Assembly (NCBI RefSeq): GCF_900129585.1
Contig: NZ_FQWF01000009.1
Coordinates: 1-64,000, forward strand
DNA from: Flavobacterium micromati
GTDB taxonomy: Bacteria; Bacteroidota; Bacteroidia; Flavobacteriales; Flavobacteriaceae
Direction of reading: 5' to 3'
Length of the DNA: 64,000 nt
The notes beneath the pieces are model-generated. The model did no database searches and was not told the origin of the DNA. It saw nothing but the letters and a program-made list of their open reading frames with translations. Every line of letters starts with the position of its first letter. The first letter of the stretch is position 1. The position numbers and the translations under genes were made by a program. Below, piece by piece: positions 1-6,924 of this stretch.

Positions 1-36
1 TAGCTTCTCCTCTATAGTAAATTTTCGCTTTTCCAT
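1..36 (-). CDS. 5' end of an unidentified gene, cut by the window edge
   Basis: An ATG at 36 on the minus strand opens a frame reading MEKRKFTIEEKL that leaves the window after 12 codons. A TAATTTTG box, matching the Bacteroidota -7 consensus, lies only a few bases upstream. The short basic start could belong to the helix-turn-helix OrfA of an insertion sequence, but 12 residues cannot establish this. Such an element would explain why the neighbouring nucleotidyltransferase copy is incomplete. Confidence 0.25.
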   Translation of the reverse strand, partial: MEKRKFTIEEKL

Positions 37-87
37 CGTACAAAATTATAGTTTTTGATTTATAATTGTGTCCGATTATTTAAGGGG

Positions 88-306
88 CTAATACACAAAA
101 GTATAGTTGATTTTTGATTTTGCGATTTTTTTATAAATATCATTTTTTCTTAAATAACTCAGCTTAAATAAATCAAAATCAATTGATTCGCGATGCCCAA
201 TATGCAAAGCGATAGCTGTACCTCCGACCAAATAATACTCCCTTTTAAATTGGCTAATAAAGGGCAATAGATCTTTCTGATTTTGATTTAAAATTTCAAG
301 GTGCAT
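88..306 (-). pseudogene. Truncated AbiEii-like nucleotidyltransferase (duplicate copy)
   Basis: This 72-residue frame matches the first third of the 203-residue protein at 4700-5311. It keeps the nucleotidyltransferase signature YYLVGGTAIALHIGHRES followed by IDFDLF, then drifts and stops soon after INYTF. The rest of the intact copy, including the helical C-terminal part, has no counterpart in positions 1-87. The gene is therefore a 3'-truncated duplicate and probably not functional as a transferase, although the catalytic GG and DxD segments survive. It overlaps its upstream partner (296-559) by 11 bases exactly as in the intact copy, so the pair was duplicated as a unit. Confidence 0.75.
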
Positions 307-559
307 ACTTCTTTACTATTAATTCTAAATAATTATAAATTTCTGGCATATAATTACCAATTTTCCTGCCAGTTGTGGCATCATAAACAAGTTTTAATTC
401 CTGAAACCCTATAATTTTAATCAACTGCTTTACGTCTTCTAAAGTACCGTAATTAAAAATAAATTCTACCAAAACTTCGTTCCCAATGTCTTGAATTTTA
501 TCTTTCTTTATGTACCAAAAAAGATGTTTATTTTTTTCTATAAATTCGGCTCGTGTCAT
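296..559 (-). CDS. Small partner protein of the nucleotidyltransferase module, copy 1
   Basis: This 87-residue protein is near-identical to the one at 5301-5564; differences are few and mostly near the C-terminus. It begins MTRAEFIEKNKHLFWY and contains no motif I can assign. In both copies it precedes and overlaps an AbiEii-like nucleotidyltransferase gene by 11 bases, which suggests translational coupling. By position it could be the antitoxin or regulatory partner of a nucleotidyltransferase toxin. That role is inferred from gene order and small size only. The upstream 66 bases are also conserved between copies, so the promoter was duplicated as well. Confidence 0.6.
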   Translation of the reverse strand: MTRAEFIEKNKHLFWYIKKDKIQDIGNEVLVEFIFNYGTLEDVKQLIKIIGFQELKLVYDATTGRKIGNYMPEIYNYLELIVKKYAP

Positions 560-626
560 GCTTTAAATATACGAAAATAAGATAATTCTCCACCGAAATT
601 TAGATAAATTTTTAAATTAAAAAAAC

Positions 627-1692
627 TGGCTCTAGTCTAAACAATATATTGACTATCTTTACTTTATGAAAAACAGTATTTTAAGCCAGATATCCGAGTT
701 AAACTAGGAAGACAAATCACGATTATACAAAGTGATAGAAGGCTTTCTATATGATAATGAAATAGATATAACTAAAGAACAGAATAAGGAAAAAGGATCT
801 ATTGCCAATAATTGTCCCCATTGTGAATCTACAAAGACAAGAAAGAATGGTCATCAATATGGTGTTCAACGTTTTGTTTGCAATGATTGCAAAAAGAATT
901 TCCGAGTAAGTACAGGTTCTGTAACTGCACATTTAAAGAAAAAGGAACTTTTAAAAGTTTACATTCCCAATATGTTGGCAGGCTATAGTCTTGAAAAATG
1001 TGCAAAACTAACTGGAATCAGTAAACAAACATCATTTGATTGGAGACATAAAATACTTTCTGCTTTAGGCAAATTCCAAAAGGAACAAATGCTGTCAGGG
1101 ATATGTGAAAGTGATGATGTTTTTATAGAATTTTCAGAAAAAGGTAGTCAAAACTTGAAGCGTGAGCCGCGAAAAAGGGGCAAAAGCGTTTTTATAAAAA
1201 AGAAAAGAGGCATAAATAATGACAAAGTCGCCATCCTAATTAGTTGTGACAGAAAAGGAAATAAACACTTACAAGTAGCAACTAGAGGAAGAATATCAGC
1301 AGCAGATATAAACAATATTTTAAAAGACAAATTAGAGCCAAAAACAGTTCTATGTACAGATGGTCATCGGAGCTTTGAAGCCTTTGCTAAAGAAAACAAA
1401 TTAGAACATCAAACTATAAAAGTATCTGCCAAAGAGTATGTAAAAAAAGGGATTTATCATGTGCAACACGTCAATCAAACAGCACAAGACCTAAAAAAAT
1501 GGCTGGAAACATTTAATGGTGTGTCAACAAAATATTTGCAAAATTACTTAAACTGGTATGCTTTAAAATCAATTATAAATGAGAATCAAAGTCCAATAAA
1601 GAAAACATTAGCAATAATGGTAACTTCTTTTTCCGCTTGGTATGAATTTAAAGGTATCGTTAATTTAGCATATATAAATTAGACTAAAGCCA
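627..1692 (+). mobile_element. IS1595-family (ISXO2-like) insertion sequence, 1066 bp
   Basis: The element is bounded by 14-base terminal inverted repeats. The left end 627-640 reads TGGCTCTAGTCTAA. The right end 1679-1692 is TTAGACTAAAGCCA, its complement with one mismatch. The transposase frame fills the interior and its TAG stop (1680-1682) lies inside the right repeat. IS1595 elements normally make an 8-base target duplication. The 8 bases on the left (619-626) and on the right (1693-1700) do not match, so the right flank has probably been rearranged since insertion. Confidence 0.8.
666..1682 (+). pseudogene. ISXO2-like DDE transposase with an in-frame stop at codon 14
   Basis: An ATG at 666 reads MKNSILSQISELN and meets TAG at 705-707. 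The same frame continues without interruption as EDKSRLYKV and on to 1682. The family's conserved N-terminal segment thus spans the stop, which looks like a nonsense mutation. A GTG at 732 could restart a 316-residue product. That product has an N-terminal zinc ribbon (CPHCES and CNDC, about residues 28-53), an HTH-like stretch, and the IS1595 catalytic region with TDGHRSF and a late HVNQTAQDLKKWL / TKYLQNYLNWY segment typical of ISXO2-like enzymes. The element may be immobile unless the restart or readthrough product works. Confidence 0.75.
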
Positions 1693-1832
1693 TTGAATTT
1701 TATTTTATTGATCTAGCTGTGTTAAGATGTGTGCGAAGAATTAAGTATTTTTATTTTCAAATATATAAACTAATAGCGAAAATACTGACGCTATAAAATT
1801 TAGTTTTAAATATTTTCTAAAAATGACCATCG

Positions 1833-1860
1833 CTCCGCAAAGTCTCCTGACTTTGCGGAG
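1833..1860. repeat. REP-like palindrome, perfect copy
   Basis: CTCCGCAAAGTC (1833-1844), loop TCCT, then GACTTTGCGGAG (1849-1860): two perfectly complementary 12-base arms around a 4-base loop. This is the cleanest member of the repeat family surrounding the RAYT gene at 3610-4230. Confidence 0.85.
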
Positions 1861-2021
1861 TTGGTTATATTGTAATTTGTTTAATCAAATATGTTAATTA
1901 ATACCGAAAATAATGGTATGTTAAGTTTTGGTTTTGAATCTTTTATTAAATATAACTACTTTTAATTCAGTGATTTAGTAAATTACCATAAACATTCTTT
2001 TGAAACTAAAATGTCTTAGCC

Positions 2022-2165
2022 CAGTCCGCAAAATCTCCTGACTATGCGTAGCTGGCGGTGGTCTTAAAAAAGTTTATGGAAAAAGTCAGGAGACTTTTAT
2101 TGTCTTTGCGTTTTTTAAGAAGGTTTAAAAAAAAAACGCAAAGCCGGGAGACTTTGCGGAGCTGG
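2022..2165. repeat. REP-like palindromes: one degraded copy and one composite pair
   Basis: A mismatched copy lies at about 2022-2053 (GTCCGCAAAATCTCCTGAC). It is followed by a composite unit in which a short hairpin (AAAGTC AGGA GACTTT, about 2083) is joined by a linker containing TTTTTTAAGAAGGTTTAAA to a longer hairpin (CGCAAAGCC GGGA GACTTTGCG, about 2137-2160). The same two-hairpin layout recurs at 4373-4450 and 4474-4553. Confidence 0.75.
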
Positions 2166-2295
2166 TTACTGATTTATATTGCTTGCTTTACTTTGCGTAC
2201 ACGGATTGCAAATCCGCGCTATCGGGTTTATATAAATTGCATCTTCTTTAAACGATTGTCTTAATAATTTTGAAGAATTTCCAGAGACAAAGTTT

Positions 2296-3339
2296 CTACG
2301 ATTTGTATTTAGTCGGAAGGTATTTATTCTTTAAATTCAAATCCATATAATAAGTTAAATTGTCTTCATAAATTCTAACGTAAATTGTTGCCTTACTTCT
2401 TCCTTCACTTTCATTGGAATTTAATACTTCTTTTGACGTATAATCGAGCCATCTTATCTTTATTTTAGTTTGAGGCTTAATGATCCATTTTATGTTTGTT
2501 ACATCGAATACGCCGGTAAATGTAAGGCAATTTGAAGCATTTGCATCTAACCCAAAGCAATCGCCGATACCAGGATAATCTGCTAATTCGCCTTTAATTT
2601 TTACCTCACCATTCATATTCATATAAAAACTTTGCTCAAGTAGTTTCTCGCAGGATTTACTATCCTCCGCATTTATGGCAAACCAAAAATCATCTTCAGT
2701 ACTTGCCATATAGTTCTGGTAAATTTTATCATAAATAAAATCGAAATGTGGCATTGTATTTCCATCCGTATCAATAATACCATATTTTATTGCATTATTT
2801 TCTGTCTTTTTTCCGGTTACTCCATAATATTTACCTTTATATTTGAACGGAGAGACGGCAGGAATACCGTTTCCGCGAACATAGGTATTGGAATATTTTA
2901 GTAATCTTCCGTGTTCATTTACAGTAAATCCTTTAAAATCATTGTCATTAACAGCAACCGGTTCTTCATAGTCTGTAGATCCTTTGTATTCTGTAATGGT
3001 GGGTACTAAATCTGGATTAGGTTCTTCAGGTTTTATGACTGTTATTTCAAATTTTTGGGTAATTATAAAATCGTAACCTTTATAACTGCCTTCCATATTC
3101 GGATTAAATAGTTTGCCAATGTACAAATTCTTATTTGCCTCTAGTATTGTCTTATTTGTAGTGGCGTCAAACAAACCTGTTTTGTCTTTAATTTCAAATG
3201 ATAAAATATTTTGAAGGTTGTTTTTATCTGCTTTTGCAAATAAATTAGTGATTTCCTGTTTTATTTTTTTTGTGTCTTGGCTGAAAGAGTGTAAAGAAAT
3301 AGATAAAAATAGAATAGTAATGATTTTTAATTTCTGCAT
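2296..3339 (-). CDS. Exported protein of unknown function
   Basis: The 347-residue product starts with a clear Sec signal peptide (MQKLKIITILFLSISLHSFSQ, cleavage expected after residue 19-21) with no lipobox, so it should be periplasmic or secreted. A central segment, KYGIIDTDGNTMPHFDFIYDK (around residues 185-205), resembles a WG/KWG-type beta repeat but is solitary. I do not recognise the family. The gene stands alone between repeat blocks: REP-like palindromes lie on both sides within 150 bases. No terminator with a clear T-run is visible directly downstream. Confidence 0.7.
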   Translation of the reverse strand: MQKLKIITILFLSISLHSFSQDTKKIKQEITNLFAKADKNNLQNILSFEIKDKTGLFDATTNKTILEANKNLYIGKLFNPNMEGSYKGYDFIITQKFEITVIKPEEPNPDLVPTITEYKGSTDYEEPVAVNDNDFKGFTVNEHGRLLKYSNTYVRGNGIPAVSPFKYKGKYYGVTGKKTENNAIKYGIIDTDGNTMPHFDFIYDKIYQNYMASTEDDFWFAINAEDSKSCEKLLEQSFYMNMNGEVKIKGELADYPGIGDCFGLDANASNCLTFTGVFDVTNIKWIIKPQTKIKIRWLDYTSKEVLNSNESEGRSKATIYVRIYEDNLTYYMDLNLKNKYLPTKYKS

Positions 3340-3422
3340 GTTTTTTTGGTTATAATAGTATTTGTTTTCGAAGGCTAAATATATAATTTTTTATTTGACC
3401 AAATCGATAATAATTTCCCCAC

Positions 3423-3560
3423 GCTCCGCAAAGTCTCCCGACTTTGCGCTTTTTTTAAATATCTTCAAAAAACGTAAACCTAATAAAGTCTCCCGACTTT
3501 GCGCTTTTTTTAAATGTCTTCAAAAAACGTAAACCTAATAAAGTCTCCCGACTTTCTCCC
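3423..3560. repeat. REP-like palindromes in a 55-base tandem array
   Basis: Three hairpin cores AAAGTC TCCC GACTTT begin at 3430, 3485 and 3540, giving an exact 55-base period. The linker (GCGCTTTTTTTAAAT-TCTTCAAAAAACGTAAACCTAAT) is the reverse-strand version of the linker in the composite units at 4373-4553. The first core carries the full CTCCGC/GCG extension and the third is cut short. The array lies just downstream of the RAYT gene. Confidence 0.85.
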
Positions 3561-3609
3561 TAAATTTTTTAAATCTTCAAAGTATTTATAGGATTGCAAA
3601 AAAGGTGAT

Positions 3610-4230
3610 TCAATACAAATTGTATTTAGTAAATGAATTGGGATTTAAAACATCTACGATTGGGTTGTCAGCTTTTTCTATTTTTAGCAATTCTATATCG
3701 CTAACATAATTACTTGCACTCGAATAAATATACTGTGATGCTTTTTCAACAATTCCTGCTCGCACAGGATTCAGGTGTATGTAATCTAATTTTGACCACA
3801 TAAATTTATTGGTATATATTTCTTCGGGATGGTTACCGGACTGCCAAAATTGATAGTTTTTGTTTCTAGTGTGGCTTTCTGTTGCCAATTTAAAACGTTC
3901 TAACATCCATTCTCTTCTAGACTCTGGGTCTGTTTGTATTTTTTCTAATATTTTGGTTGCAATAAATTTTTTGAAATCACGAATTAAATCTGACAATTTA
4001 CCATCGCGAGATTGAAGCACTAAATGAATATGATTACTCATTATCACATAGCCATATAAAACCATCGATTTATTTGCTATGCAATAATCGAAACATTCAA
4101 TAACGATGTCTCTATATGTTTTCCTTGTAAAAACGTCAATCCAATCAACTACGGTTGCCGTTATAAAATGGGGCAAAGTTTGATCTCTAATTACATAACC
4201 TTCTTTGATTGTTACAATTTTTTGACTCAT
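3610..4230 (-). CDS. REP-associated tyrosine transposase (RAYT, Y1_Tnp/TnpA-REP family)
   Basis: This is a 206-residue single-domain HUH endonuclease. The HUH motif is visible as MSNHIHLVLQ (about residues 63-72), and the catalytic tyrosine helix lies in the conserved LDYIHLNPVRAGIVEKASQY stretch (about 147-166). RAYTs cut single-stranded DNA at small palindromic REP elements and are thought to spread them. The sequence supports this pairing directly, because about eleven copies of one palindrome lie within 2.7 kb of the gene on both sides, in both orientations, and very close to its ends. The length is normal for the family and the frame is intact, so the enzyme may be active. It starts at ATG 4230 with no convincing Shine-Dalgarno site. 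Confidence 0.9.
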   Translation of the reverse strand: MSQKIVTIKEGYVIRDQTLPHFITATVVDWIDVFTRKTYRDIVIECFDYCIANKSMVLYGYVIMSNHIHLVLQSRDGKLSDLIRDFKKFIATKILEKIQTDPESRREWMLERFKLATESHTRNKNYQFWQSGNHPEEIYTNKFMWSKLDYIHLNPVRAGIVEKASQYIYSSASNYVSDIELLKIEKADNPIVDVLNPNSFTKYNLY

Positions 4231-4372
4231 ATTGAAAGTGTTTTTTTAATAGTGTAATAAATTTAGTACGCTATGATTCAAATATATAAAAACTAAAAAC
4301 AGTTAGGTGTTTGCTTTGTAGTTTTTTTACGATGTTATTTAAAGGTAAGTGGTATTGAAAAGGTTTACGGAA

Positions 4373-4555
4373 AAAGTCGGGAGACTTTTATTGCCTTTAC
4401 GTTTTTTAAGAAGGTTTAAAAAAAACGCAAAGTCGGGAGACTTTGCGGAGCTGGGTCTTGAAAGGTTTGCGGAAAAAGGCCAGAGACTTTTATTGTCTTT
4501 ACATTTTTAAAGGATGTTTTAAAAAAAACGCAAAGTCGGGAGACTTTGCGGAGCG
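4373..4555. repeat. Two composite REP-like units upstream of the RAYT gene
   Basis: Unit 1 has AAAGTC GGGA GACTTT (4373-4388), a TTTACGTTTTTTAAG linker, then CGCAAAGTC GGGA GACTTTGCG (4426-4447) and GAG. Unit 2 repeats this with a decayed first hairpin (about 4474-4490) and a perfect second one (4529-4550). Both units point the same way and end GCGGAGC. The second unit forms the breakpoint of the GSCFA remnant. Confidence 0.85.
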
Positions 4556-4563
4556 GTTACAAC

Positions 4564-4696
4564 TATTTTGAAATTTAAAATAGTCCAGTCTCTCCGCAAT
4601 ATTTACCGCGAAGCAAGAACCTAATGACAGTATTTTGGAGGTATAGTCAATTTGAAATTTACTTTTAGGAATTGGGATTTGAGTTCTGAATTGCAT
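4564..4696 (-). pseudogene. GSCFA-family protein, N-terminal remnant of 44 codons
   Basis: From ATG 4696 the frame reads MQFRTQIPIPKSKFQIDY and then ILSLGSCFAVNIAERLDYFKFQN. The LGSCFA motif is the one that gives the GSCFA family (SGNH-hydrolase-like) its name, and it sits at the usual place near the N-terminus. After about codon 44 the frame runs into the REP-like composite unit and stops at 4499 after translating repeat sequence. The remaining 250 or so residues expected for the family are not found elsewhere in this region. The gene was therefore truncated by repeat insertion or by deletion to the repeat. Confidence 0.8.
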
Positions 4697-4699
4697 ATT

Positions 4700-5311
4700 T
4701 TAAAGTCCTTCTACACTCACATTAATTAAAAAATCTTGAATTTCTTGCTCACTCGGTGGAGTTGGAATTAAATAACTTACTTCCTCATCATAATTGATGC
4801 CTTTAAAATAGCCAAGTTGCGCAATAAACTGTTTGGGAATAAATTCCTCTTTAAAAAGTTCTTCCGCTTTTTTACTAATCTCTTTTACTGAAAAATAATC
4901 CTTTATTACAAAATACAAATCAACATAATCTTTCCATTTTGCTCGTCGCCCCAATGCAAAAGCTTTCATTGCAGCAAGTGTCAGCAAATCGGGCATTTTT
5001 AGATAGTTTTTAACAATACAATCTGTTGGAATATAATATGGAAATGAAAAAAAAGTAATCTTTACTCCTTTTGATATCATATTTACTTGATTATAATCCG
5101 CAAACGAAACTTTATAGTTAATCGAATTCAATTTAAAATACAAATCTTTTTTGCGAATATTTTTTTCTTTAAACAAATCAAAATCGATAGACTCCCGATG
5201 ACCGATATGTAGTGCGATAGCTGTACCACCAACCAAATAATATTCTTTTTTAAAAGAAGATAAAACTGGCAGCAATTCTTTTTGCTCCTTACTTAATATT
5301 TCAAGATGCAT
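4700..5311 (-). CDS. AbiEii/AbiGii-like nucleotidyltransferase (intact copy)
   Basis: The 203-residue protein has the nucleotidyltransferase fold signature YYLVGGTAIALHIGHRES and IDFDLF (about residues 24-47), which supplies the GG and DxD catalytic elements of the DUF1814/AbiEii superfamily. The later segment MPDLLTLAAMKAFALGRRAKWKDYVDLYFV (the K-D-x-x-D region typical of the family) completes it. Family members act as toxins in type IV toxin-antitoxin or abortive-infection pairs, for example by modifying tRNA. Here that role is inferred. The gene overlaps the upstream 87-residue gene by 11 bases. A 5' fragment of the same module lies at 88-559. Confidence 0.8.
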   Translation of the reverse strand: MHLEILSKEQKELLPVLSSFKKEYYLVGGTAIALHIGHRESIDFDLFKEKNIRKKDLYFKLNSINYKVSFADYNQVNMISKGVKITFFSFPYYIPTDCIVKNYLKMPDLLTLAAMKAFALGRRAKWKDYVDLYFVIKDYFSVKEISKKAEELFKEEFIPKQFIAQLGYFKGINYDEEVSYLIPTPPSEQEIQDFLINVSVEGL

Positions 5312-5631
5312 ATTTATATACTATTCGTTCTAAAAGACTATACATTTCTGGCATATAATTACCAATTTTCCTGCCAGTTGTAGCATCATAAACAAGTTTT
5401 AATTCCTGAAACCCTATAATTTCAATCAACTGCTTTACGTCTTCCCAAGTACCGTAATTGAAAATAAATTCTACCAAAACTTCGTTCCCAATGTCTTGAA
5501 TTTTATCTTTCTTTATGTACCAAAAAAGATGTTTATTTTTTTCTATAAATTCGGCTCGTGTCATGCTTTAAATATACGAAAATAAGATAATTCTCCACCG
5601 AAATTTAGATAAATTTTTAAATTAATAAAAC
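5093..5631. repeat. Duplicated module, right copy (direct repeat of 88-626)
   Basis: It is the same as the left copy through the 87-residue gene and the 67 bases upstream (GCTTTAAATATACGAAAATA and on to ATTAATAAAAC). Homology stops at 5631, corresponding to 626. Here it continues into unrelated sequence instead of an IS. Confidence 0.8.
5301..5564 (-). CDS. Small partner protein of the nucleotidyltransferase module, copy 2
   Basis: This 87-residue protein precedes and overlaps the intact nucleotidyltransferase. It has no recognised domain and is not obviously DNA-binding. The segment EVLVEFIFNYGTWEDVKQLIEIIGF suggests a helical fold. The near-identical copy at 296-559 shows that the pair moves as a unit. 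A toxin-antitoxin partner role is a reasonable guess from order and size, and nothing in the sequence proves it. Confidence 0.65.
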   Translation of the reverse strand: MTRAEFIEKNKHLFWYIKKDKIQDIGNEVLVEFIFNYGTWEDVKQLIEIIGFQELKLVYDATTGRKIGNYMPEMYSLLERIVYKYAS

Positions 5632-5856
5632 TTTAAAATGAAGCGTGGATCCCAAAGTGTCTTAATTCCCGTCCCTTATTTATGTCAATGTTTTTTTTGA
5701 CAAGCTAATTAAATGGTTTTCATACTATTTTAATTTGATGCCTTAAAAAAAATACCTTAAAAATCACAAAGAATATTTAATTTTAAATCGTATTTTTTAC
5801 TTTCTAATTTCCATTATCAGGAGAATACAAAAACCAACACAACTCTATTATTTATA

Positions 5857-5896
5857 AAAAAACTCAAATATCATCTGATAAGATATTTGAGTTTTA
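5857..5896 (-). terminator. Rho-independent terminator of the lipoprotein gene
   Basis: AAAACTCAAATATC and GATATTTGAGTTTT form a long stem. On the minus strand it is followed by a run of T. It lies about 30 bases past the stop of the gene at 5928-6710. The rest of 5632-5927 holds nothing I can identify. Confidence 0.8.
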
Positions 5897-5927
5897 AATT
5901 TTATCTGGGATTCCAGCGCTAGTTATA

Positions 5928-6710
5928 TTAATAGAAATATTCTGTTTTCATATAGCCCATATTCCCGTTTGGCAGCAGAGCTGTTTCCGAAAACTTTTCT
6001 ATTGGGTAACCATCTGCATCGTATTTAAAATTAGTGCTGCTCATTGTAGCAGAAGATGTCACTTGATCGCTTGGAAGAGTCGTACTATCTATAAAAACAA
6101 TTGAAAGATTGTTATTAATAGACATGAATACATCGTAACTTATAATCTTGTCAAATCCTAAAATAACTGAAAATGGATTAATTTTTTTATCGTATGCAAA
6201 GGTTCTTATACTTTTCATTATTATTCCAAATCCCACATTATCCAAGGTTCTTATGTCATTAGTGTAATTACCATTTTCAAACGTTAAAATACCATGATAT
6301 TCTCTAATTTTTTGATGATTTGCACCCAATAAAAACCGTTCATAGGAAATTGTTTTATCTATATTATGGTTAAATTTTGGTATATAATTCCCCAAAGATT
6401 CAACTTGAACTAGTTTGCCTTTAATATAGGAATAATTGATTGTTTCTACAACCTTGGTGGCTTTATTTAAAACAACAATCCTAGTAATTAGACCATCTTT
6501 ATATTTAAAATCTGTACTTTTAAGAGCTCCATCAATATTGACTATTTCGCTTCCATAATACGTAAACAATGTCGTTTCTGGCAAACCTTCTTTCGAAGTC
6601 TCAACAATTTTCTGTAGTAATTTCACGATCTTGTCATCTACTTTTGAACACGAAAAGAGTGTCAAAATAAAAACCGCTAGTAAACAAACCACTTTTTTTG
6701 ATATTTTCAT
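5928..6710 (-). CDS. Putative lipoprotein of unknown function
   Basis: I chose the ATG at 6710 because it puts a canonical lipoprotein signal at the N-terminus: MKISKKVVCLLAVFILTLFSC, with the lipobox cysteine at residue 21. A longer frame to 6746 would add 12 residues before the signal. The mature part of about 240 residues contains stretches such as FKYKDGLITRIVVLNK and FKYDADGYPIEKFSE. These resemble the YD/RHS-like 'sparse beta' repeats common in Bacteroidota surface lipoproteins, but no domain can be named. It is monocistronic with a terminator downstream. Confidence 0.7.
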   Translation of the reverse strand: MKISKKVVCLLAVFILTLFSCSKVDDKIVKLLQKIVETSKEGLPETTLFTYYGSEIVNIDGALKSTDFKYKDGLITRIVVLNKATKVVETINYSYIKGKLVQVESLGNYIPKFNHNIDKTISYERFLLGANHQKIREYHGILTFENGNYTNDIRTLDNVGFGIIMKSIRTFAYDKKINPFSVILGFDKIISYDVFMSINNNLSIVFIDSTTLPSDQVTSSATMSSTNFKYDADGYPIEKFSETALLPNGNMGYMKTEYFY

Positions 6711-6862
6711 TTTAATAATTAAAGCGTTAGAACTTAAATTGATCATGATATTAAACGTTGTAACCTACAGCAATAAAACAAAAGCCACAATATTCGTCGC
6801 TGTAATTCCTATATTTCAGCTAAACTACTAAATGCACTAAGCGAAGAACCAAGCGGTCTCGT

Positions 6863-6904
6863 AAAAAAAACCCCTTAAGAACTAATGTCCAAAAAGGGAT
6901 TTTA
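6863..6904 (-). terminator. Terminator downstream of alaS
   Basis: On the minus strand AAAATCCCTTTTT and AAGGGGTTTTTTTT form a stem with a long loop followed by eight T residues. It starts about 20 bases after the alaS stop. Confidence 0.65.
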
Positions 6905-6924
6905 CTTTGAAAAATAAATTTGCT

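Larger units (their letters stand above)
88..626. repeat. Duplicated module, left copy (direct repeat of about 5093-5631)
   Basis: The sequence from the nucleotidyltransferase start through the 87-residue gene and its upstream region is repeated at about 5093-5631 in the same orientation. Identity is almost complete over 300-626. Homology ends at base 626, which is exactly the left boundary of the IS at 627. At the other end the copy decays near 88. Confidence 0.8.
1693..2295. other. Gene-free stretch carrying REP-like palindromes
   Basis: I see no gene here. A 68-codon frame at 2058-2264 is made largely of repeat sequence. The stretch holds one perfect hairpin copy (1833-1860), one degraded copy (about 2022-2053) and one composite pair (about 2083-2165). 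The rest is AT-rich without recognisable signals. Confidence 0.6.

Noticed and set aside
2058..2264. 68-codon plus-strand reading frame
   Set aside because: It is composed mostly of REP-like repeat sequence, with low-complexity basic residues and no family resemblance.
3421..3560. Possible CRISPR array
   Set aside because: There are only three units with a 55-base period, the linkers are nearly identical instead of unique spacers, the units are palindromic throughout, and no cas gene is nearby. It fits REP tandem repeats.
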